Shown here: positions 23,882-27,453 of the stretch, in pieces
Numbering within the stretch: the stretch's first letter is position 1
Layout: each line of letters begins with the position of its first letter
Origin: JAZFSZ01 sp036446455
GTDB lineage: Bacteria; Pseudomonadota; Gammaproteobacteria; Acidiferrobacterales; JAJDNE01
Reading direction: 5' to 3'
Length of the DNA stretch: 27,453 nt
Assembly (NCBI GenBank): GCA_036446455.1
Contig: JAZFSZ010000121.1
Coordinates: 1-27,453 of the forward strand
Program-made: the position numbers and the translations under genes
The notes under the pieces: model-generated
Database searches by the model: none
The model's input: the letters and a program-made list of their open reading frames with translations, nothing else
Told to the model about the DNA's origin: nothing

Positions 23882-24413
23882 CCAGTCTACTACGCAAAAA
23901 GTGCAGCGCGCGCGAGTAATGAGTTTTCACGCTACCCGTTGAACAGCCCATGGCGCTTGCCGTTTGTGCGACATCCAGACCCTCCCACGACCTCAACATG
24001 AAGGCCTGTTGCTGCCGGGCCGGCAAATTGGCGATGGCTTCTTCCAGCACGTTCAAATCCTGTCGCGTTGCCAGTATCTGCTCCGGCGCTCTGGCACTGA
24101 AATCCTGCACCTGTTCAATGGAATCCTTTTCCGCACTCCCTTCTTCGTTGTTACCGCCTCCAAACCAGGCTCGCCACTTATTGCGAACTTTTGAGCGTCG
24201 ATACCAGTCCCGAATCTTGCTTTGTAGTATGCGATGAAACAGCGGCCCCCATTCATCCTTGTCCCGATTGACGTAGCGCTGTGCCAGTTTCAGCATCGCG
24301 TCCTGCACAATATCCAGGGCCTCGTCGTCATTACCCACGGCCATGCGGGCAGTAACGAAGGCCCGACGTTCGACGCCAGCCAGAAAGCGATCCAGTGCCA
24401 GAGTGGAATCCAG
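23868..24413 (-). CDS. ECF-type RNA polymerase sigma factor, CTG start
   Basis: Region 2 (LDRFLAGVERRAF ... DDEALDIVQDAMLKL) and region 4 (LPARQQQAFMLRSWEGLDVAQTASAMG, then STGSVKTHYSRALHFL) are clear. The first ATG (24344) would begin inside region 2 and discard its first helix. The frame stays open upstream, and CTG at 24413 is preceded by AAGGAG at six-base spacing, giving 181 aa with a complete region 2. No ATG, GTG or TTG exists in that upstream stretch before the in-frame stop. It is followed by overlapping DUF3619-like and secreted-protein genes and preceded, 69 bp away, by the 11-residue-repeat protein. It probably transcribes its own operon. Confidence 0.88.
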   Translation of the reverse strand: MDSTLALDRFLAGVERRAFVTARMAVGNDDEALDIVQDAMLKLAQRYVNRDKDEWGPLFHRILQSKIRDWYRRSKVRNKWRAWFGGGNNEEGSAEKDSIEQVQDFSARAPEQILATRQDLNVLEEAIANLPARQQQAFMLRSWEGLDVAQTASAMGCSTGSVKTHYSRALHFLRSRLGDDQ

Positions 24414-24482
24414 TGGTTTCTCCTTTCTGTCATTCCAGTTCCAGTGACCGGATACGCAATCTGCCTAAACACCATCAGTGTC

Positions 24483-25046
24483 CTAGCGCCGGCCGCCTCT
24501 TCCACCGCGATGCGCCTGACGATGCGCTCTGTGGGCCTGACGATGGCCGCGTTGCTGACCTGGTTCACCTCTTTCATGGGCCTTTCGATGAAACCCATGG
24601 GCCTTTCGATGGGCCATGCGTCCCCGACCCTCGACAGCCTGCTGACCGCGGTCAATGCGACGATGGGCCATTCTACCCGTGCGATCCAATCTATTGTTAA
24701 CGCGATCGCCTCTGCGGTCCAGCCGGTCATTGATGCGGTCACCGCGTCGATCAAGACGATCGTTGATTTGGTCACCCTTGCGTTCCAGTCGATCAGCCAA
24801 CACATCGCGGCCGGCCTCGCGGGCCCGATCGGCGTTGGTATCAAGCCGGTCCTCAATACGATCGCCACGTTGGTCCAGCCGGTCATTGATGCGGTCACCG
24901 CGTCGATCAAGGCGAGCCTCAAGGCGGTCACCAATGTAATCCAGACGATTCTCGACACGCTGGCCGACGCCGGATTCATCGGCAAATACGGGTAAACCCG
25001 CAAAAATTGCGGCCAGGGTGGTGCTGACTAAGAATTGCTTATTCAT
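24483..25046 (-). CDS. Secreted hendecad-repeat protein with His/Arg-rich tail
   Basis: The protein has 187 aa. A signal peptide (1-22) is followed by eight units of an 11-residue repeat, consensus RLDRRGDRIND, at about 34-129, with one unit expanded to 19 residues (67-85). Eleven-residue periodicity with hydrophobics at fixed places implies a long amphipathic, right-handed coiled-coil-like helix carrying dense Arg/Asp pairs. The C-terminal ~45 residues are HRKAH/HRQAH repeats ending GGRGGRR, a candidate metal- or polyanion-binding tail. GGGAG lies 6 bases before the ATG. It is the first gene of the sigma operon, behind an ECF-like promoter. No family is recognised. The 33-bp periodicity keeps other frames open on both strands. 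Confidence 0.8.
   Translation of the reverse strand: MNKQFLVSTTLAAIFAGLPVFADESGVGQRVENRLDYIGDRLEARLDRRGDRINDRLDQRGDRIEDRLDTNADRAREAGRDVLADRLERKGDQINDRLDRRGDRINDRLDRRGDRVNNRLDRTGRMAHRRIDRGQQAVEGRGRMAHRKAHGFHRKAHERGEPGQQRGHRQAHRAHRQAHRGGRGGRR
24716..24911. repeat. 40-bp direct repeats inside the hendecad gene
   Basis: Identical 40-bp copies lie at 24716-24755 and 24872-24911, 156 bp apart start to start, and encode the same run of repeat units. A separate 16-bp direct repeat (CATGGGCCTTTCGATG) occurs at 24575-24590 and 24596-24611 and encodes HRKAH units. Such perfect copies allow deletion or expansion by recombination. Confidence 0.8.
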
Positions 25047-25080
25047 GTATTTCTCCCAGTTTTTAATGTCTGTGAGAGAA

Positions 25081-25108
25081 ATAACGCACGGGACCGGGGT
25101 TGGTTGAC
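25081..25108 (-). promoter_or_regulatory. ECF-type promoter ahead of the hendecad gene
   Basis: On the minus strand, GTCAACC (25108-25102) and CGTTAT (25086-25081) are separated by 15 bp. An AAC-type -35 and a CGT-type -10 at this distance are typical of ECF sigma promoters. The pair lies about 35 bp upstream of the ATG, with the Shine-Dalgarno in between. Recognition by the sigma factor encoded just downstream is an inference. Confidence 0.5.
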
Positions 25109-25164
25109 ACAGATTCTGCGAAAAGACATCGATTTTTCCAACGATGCAGTTGTGATGTCGTCAC

Positions 25165-25182
25165 GGGCGAAGCGGGTCGCCC
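25165..25182. terminator. Hairpin after the Asp-box protein gene
   Basis: GGGCGA (25165-25170) and TCGCCC (25177-25182) form a 6-bp stem with a 6-base loop in the 234-bp gap between the Asp-box gene and the sigma operon. The only nearby T-run lies on the plus strand, where no gene needs it, so its role as a terminator is doubtful. Confidence 0.25.
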
Positions 25183-25280
25183 AATTAAGAACTGATTTTT
25201 TTTGTTGGGCCTACCTGAAGCTGAGTTTATATCGGCAGGCCGCCGGGGAGATTATTCCTTCAATAGCAGGTCAACTCACC

Positions 25281-26387
25281 CTAAGGTATCAATTTGGTCG
25301 AGTAAGCCTTGAAAACATCCGGTGGTGCTTTGGGGTTTATCTCGGAAAATAATAAGCCACCAGCGACATTTTTTTCGTGATAGTCACTTAGCCCCCCGGA
25401 ATGGAATACCGGTTTGATTCGTTTGCTGATTAACAATTTACCTGTTGCGTCGCGTTGCAGTGTGGCGCGGCGAATATCGGCAAATTCAACAACAAACATG
25501 CCATCGTGGGCCCGGTTTTTTTTGCCAAATCCTGTCGCCCCGGATGGGGTAACCAGTAAAAACAGTCGATTGCCCCGTTTCACCAGACTGGACCCGGTAA
25601 AGGTGAGGTAGCCGAAGGCCTTGGCATCTTTGAAGTTGGTCAATGTACCGACAAAGCGCCAGTTTTTGCCATGATCATTTGAGGCAATTAAAACAACTTT
25701 GCGTTTACACCACTTCCCCAGACCAGAGGGTGTCGCGCTGGCATCCAGACTCAGATAAATCACACCTTCGTGATAAAGCGAACCAATCTCGTTGTAGAAA
25801 GATGTTGTCCGCAAGTCGGCATGCAGTGAATTGATATTGAGATCACAGTGTTTGGCTATCTTGCCAAACAGGCACTTTGGCTTGGACCAGCGCCCGGCCG
25901 GATTGGACGCAAATCTCATTTCAATCCAGCCCGCACCAAACAGACTATTTTTAGATTTATGAGGCGTTGTATTGAAATAGCGCTGAACAAACAGCTTCCA
26001 GCGGCGAGCCGGGATATCGTCTGGATCATAAAGCAGACTGGGCGTTTCATAGCGCCAAACACCTGGCACGTTGCGTCTGCGTACCTTGAGGTTGTGATCG
26101 AATGATTTATTTACTGTTTTGACGTAATGCCAGGTCTTGCCTTGGTCCATACTGCGCGCCAGATGCGTTGACACATACTTGGGTAATTCTACCCGTGAGT
26201 AGGCAAGCCAGCCCACGCCGTCCTTACCGTATTCTACGGATACATCAAAAATGCCATTCTTCAGTGGATCGCCAATTATCCTGATTTGCCGGAATGGTGA
26301 ACCACCACCGATACCGGCCGCGACGTTAACTGGACTGGCAATGACTAATGCAAGCACCGCACATATTTCTGGAATTCCCAATTTCAT
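25281..26387 (-). CDS. Secreted Asp-box (BNR/sialidase-like) beta-propeller protein
   Basis: A signal peptide (1-24, ending VAAG) precedes ~344 residues with at least two Asp-box motifs (SxDxGxTW): RSMDQGKTWHYV at ~78-89 and ASNDHGKNWRFV at ~236-247, each at a predicted blade turn. This points to a sialidase-superfamily or related beta-propeller. The catalytic Arg triad of true sialidases cannot be assigned from the sequence, so no substrate is proposed. It could equally be a non-enzymatic propeller or a glycoside-hydrolase-like protein. Its ATG lies 5 bp after the broken MazG-like gene, in line with argH on the same strand. No Shine-Dalgarno is visible. Confidence 0.7.
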   Translation of the reverse strand: MKLGIPEICAVLALVIASPVNVAAGIGGGSPFRQIRIIGDPLKNGIFDVSVEYGKDGVGWLAYSRVELPKYVSTHLARSMDQGKTWHYVKTVNKSFDHNLKVRRRNVPGVWRYETPSLLYDPDDIPARRWKLFVQRYFNTTPHKSKNSLFGAGWIEMRFASNPAGRWSKPKCLFGKIAKHCDLNINSLHADLRTTSFYNEIGSLYHEGVIYLSLDASATPSGLGKWCKRKVVLIASNDHGKNWRFVGTLTNFKDAKAFGYLTFTGSSLVKRGNRLFLLVTPSGATGFGKKNRAHDGMFVVEFADIRRATLQRDATGKLLISKRIKPVFHSGGLSDYHEKNVAGGLLFSEINPKAPPDVFKAYSTKLIP

Positions 26388-26392
26388 AGTTA

Positions 26393-26781
26393 TTATGATC
26401 GCCCCGCCTTGCCCTTGGAGCTCTCAACCGGATAGCGATCATCGTTAATCGCTATCTTTTTACTGGTTGTTTCAGACAAATCAATATTCAATCTCTCGGC
26501 AATGCGCAGGAGATAGATAAAGATATCCGCCATTTCCAGCGCCACTTCTTCGCGCTGCTTTTCGCTTAATTCGTGACTCGGGTCTTCCTTTATCCACTGG
26601 AAATGCTCCACCAGTTCGGCGGCCTCGACGATGAGCGCCATGGCGAGGTTGTTAGGGGAATGGGCCGCTCCCGGCGTCCTGCCTCCCGCGGCATTTGTAC
26701 GTCCATGTACTTCAACTGCTCCCAGTCTCGCGCCTGTGCAAATTCACGCAGGCGCTGGCTGATAGAAGCGATCTCGTTCAT
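26393..26781 (-). pseudogene. MazG-like nucleotide pyrophosphohydrolase, split by a 50-bp insertion
   Basis: The first frame starts at ATG 26781 (MNEIASISQRLREFAQARDWEQL) and the second, from 26662 on, continues HSPNNLAMALIVEAAELVEHFQW, then the metal-binding helix EVALEMADIFIYLLRIAERLNID. Joined directly, the two parts reproduce the usual family N-terminus (DWEQ-HSP-NLAMAL), so the 50 bases between them (26663-26712) are an insertion that breaks the frame. An internal ATG at 26641 could yield an 82-aa fragment that keeps the EEVALEMAD helix but lacks the first helix. The family hydrolyses non-canonical or excess dNTPs. It lies between argH (6-bp gap) and the Asp-box gene. Confidence 0.75.
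26663..26712. repeat. 50-bp insertion, REP-like mini-element
   Basis: Read on the minus strand it begins AAGTACATGGACGTAC, continues with AAATGCCGCGGGAGG and ends CGCCGGGAGCGGCC. It has short inverted arms (GTAC-ATGGAC-GTAC and GCCGC...GCGGC), is GC-richer than the flanking gene and has no coding sense. Boundaries come from comparing the protein around it with the family pattern. It resembles dispersed small repeats I associate with gammaproteobacterial genomes, but no second copy is present in this window. Confidence 0.6.
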
Positions 26782-26787
26782 GTTGAG

Positions 26788-27453
26788 CTAACGGGTTATA
26801 CACTTACGGGCGTTGGCCACGGCACGTTTGACCTGCGCCGGTGCCGTGCCACCGATATGGTCGCGGGATGCAACTGAGTTCTCAAGTTTCAGAACATCGA
26901 AGACCGAATTGTCGATAACATCGGAAAACTGTTGCAAGTCATCCAACGCCAGTTCACCAAGATCCTTGCCGGCATCCAGCGCAAAGCGCACAGCCTTGCC
27001 AACAATTTCATGGGCATTGCGAAAGGCCACACCCTTGCGAACCAGCGCATCGGCAAGATCGGTTGCCGTGGTGTAACCCCTGATAGCGGCGTTATGCATA
27101 TTGTCGCGCTTGACCTCCATGCTCGCCAGCATGTCGGCGTATACCTTGAGACAATCCAGAACCGTATCAAGCGCGTCAAACAAAGGTTCTTTGTCTTCCT
27201 GATTGTCCTTGTTGTACGCAAGCGGTTGGCCCTTCATTAACGTTAACAGACTGACAAGGCTTCCGTTGACACGACCGGTCTTGCCGCGAACGAGTTCCGG
27301 CACATCCGGATTTTTCTTTTGCGGCATAATACTGGAACCGGTACAAAAACTGTCGCCCAGTTCAATAAAATCGAATTGGGCGGATGACCACAGAATCAGC
27401 TCTTCCGACATCCTCGACAGGTGCATCATGATTAATGACGCAGCGGATACAAA
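26788..27453 (-). CDS. argH: Argininosuccinate lyase, 5' end outside window
   Basis: The C-terminal 221 residues of ArgH, which cleaves argininosuccinate to arginine and fumarate. The family signature GSSIMPQKKNPD is present, with its flexible catalytic-serine loop. The frame continues upstream of the first visible ATG through FVSAASLIMMHLSRMSEELILW, the typical preceding segment, to the window edge, so the gene is cut by the edge and not truncated in the genome. It ends 6 bp before the MazG-like gene, which therefore probably shares its transcript. Confidence 0.96.
   Translation of the reverse strand, partial: FVSAASLIMMHLSRMSEELILWSSAQFDFIELGDSFCTGSSIMPQKKNPDVPELVRGKTGRVNGSLVSLLTLMKGQPLAYNKDNQEDKEPLFDALDTVLDCLKVYADMLASMEVKRDNMHNAAIRGYTTATDLADALVRKGVAFRNAHEIVGKAVRFALDAGKDLGELALDDLQQFSDVIDNSVFDVLKLENSVASRDHIGGTAPAQVKRAVANARKCITR

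Noticed and set aside
24234..24995. A 253-codon open frame on the plus strand through the repeat region
   Set aside because: It is the antisense of the hendecad gene and the sigma gene. The 33-bp periodicity of the repeat keeps this frame open, its residue pattern merely mirrors the repeat, and it has no ribosome site.
24483..25046. CRISPR array
   Set aside because: The repeats are contiguous 33-bp coding units without spacers and translate to a regular 11-residue pattern in one frame.
25165..25203. Intrinsic terminator on the plus strand (hairpin then T8)
   Set aside because: The T-run is 12 bases beyond the stem and no plus-strand gene precedes it.

Overview
The window looks like chromosomal DNA of a free-living gammaproteobacterium with mid-range GC. 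The evidence is the conserved block lptM-lysA-dapF-DUF484-xerC, a gammaproteobacterial RsmJ, Tas, YciA, PepN and CnoX, an LpxC (Gram-negative outer membrane with lipid A), and argH a few kb away, an arrangement reminiscent of Pseudomonas-type genomes. Almost everything is on the minus strand. The plus strand carries only an Rrf2 regulator, tas, a small membrane protein, a YkgJ-type cysteine-cluster protein and possibly a 22-codon ORF. No phage, plasmid, CRISPR, tRNA or rRNA is visible.

Layout. 1-898: 5' part of a six-TM sensor with a PAS domain, starting at GTG and running off the left edge. 899-1447: gene-poor. 1448-5002: cnoX then pepN. 5107-5636: a cysteine-free IscR-like regulator behind a near-consensus IscR type 1 box. 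5715-11984: rsmJ, pgi and two paralogous 7TM histidine kinases without receiver domains. 12026-13801: tas, convergent with a stand-alone S24-type domain gene followed by yciA. 14007-18608: dapF, DUF484, xerC, lpxC and an unrecognised 288-aa protein, all reading leftwards. 18648-21863: PGPGW-like membrane protein, an inverted-repeat element, lysA, lptM and a saccharopine-dehydrogenase-like oxidoreductase. 21987-22757: a four-CxxC zinc-ribbon-like protein and a divergent YkgJ-type protein. 22823-25046: a compact sigma-factor operon. 25281-27453: a secreted Asp-box protein, a MazG-like gene broken by a 50-bp insertion, and the 3' part of argH.

How the genes work together. LysA and DapF supply lysine and diaminopimelate. 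LptM assists the LPS translocon and LpxC commits lipid A synthesis, so the centre of the window is an envelope-precursor neighbourhood. The most system-like region is 22823-25046. There, an ECF-type promoter precedes a secreted protein built of 11-residue Arg/Asp-rich repeats, followed by an ECF sigma factor (apparently starting at CTG), a one-TM DUF3619-like probable anti-sigma, a small secreted acidic protein and a secreted Arg-rich DUF3106 protein. It reads as a self-regulated envelope response whose cargo is two basic helical periplasmic proteins. The second most interesting locus is the IscR-like regulator, which keeps the DNA-binding surface and a type 1 operator but has no residue able to hold the Fe-S cluster.

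Several starts are non-ATG (GTG for the PAS sensor, pgi, yciA and the 63-aa secreted protein; TTG for one kinase and the YkgJ protein; CTG for the sigma factor), so ATG-only gene calling misplaces or misses them.
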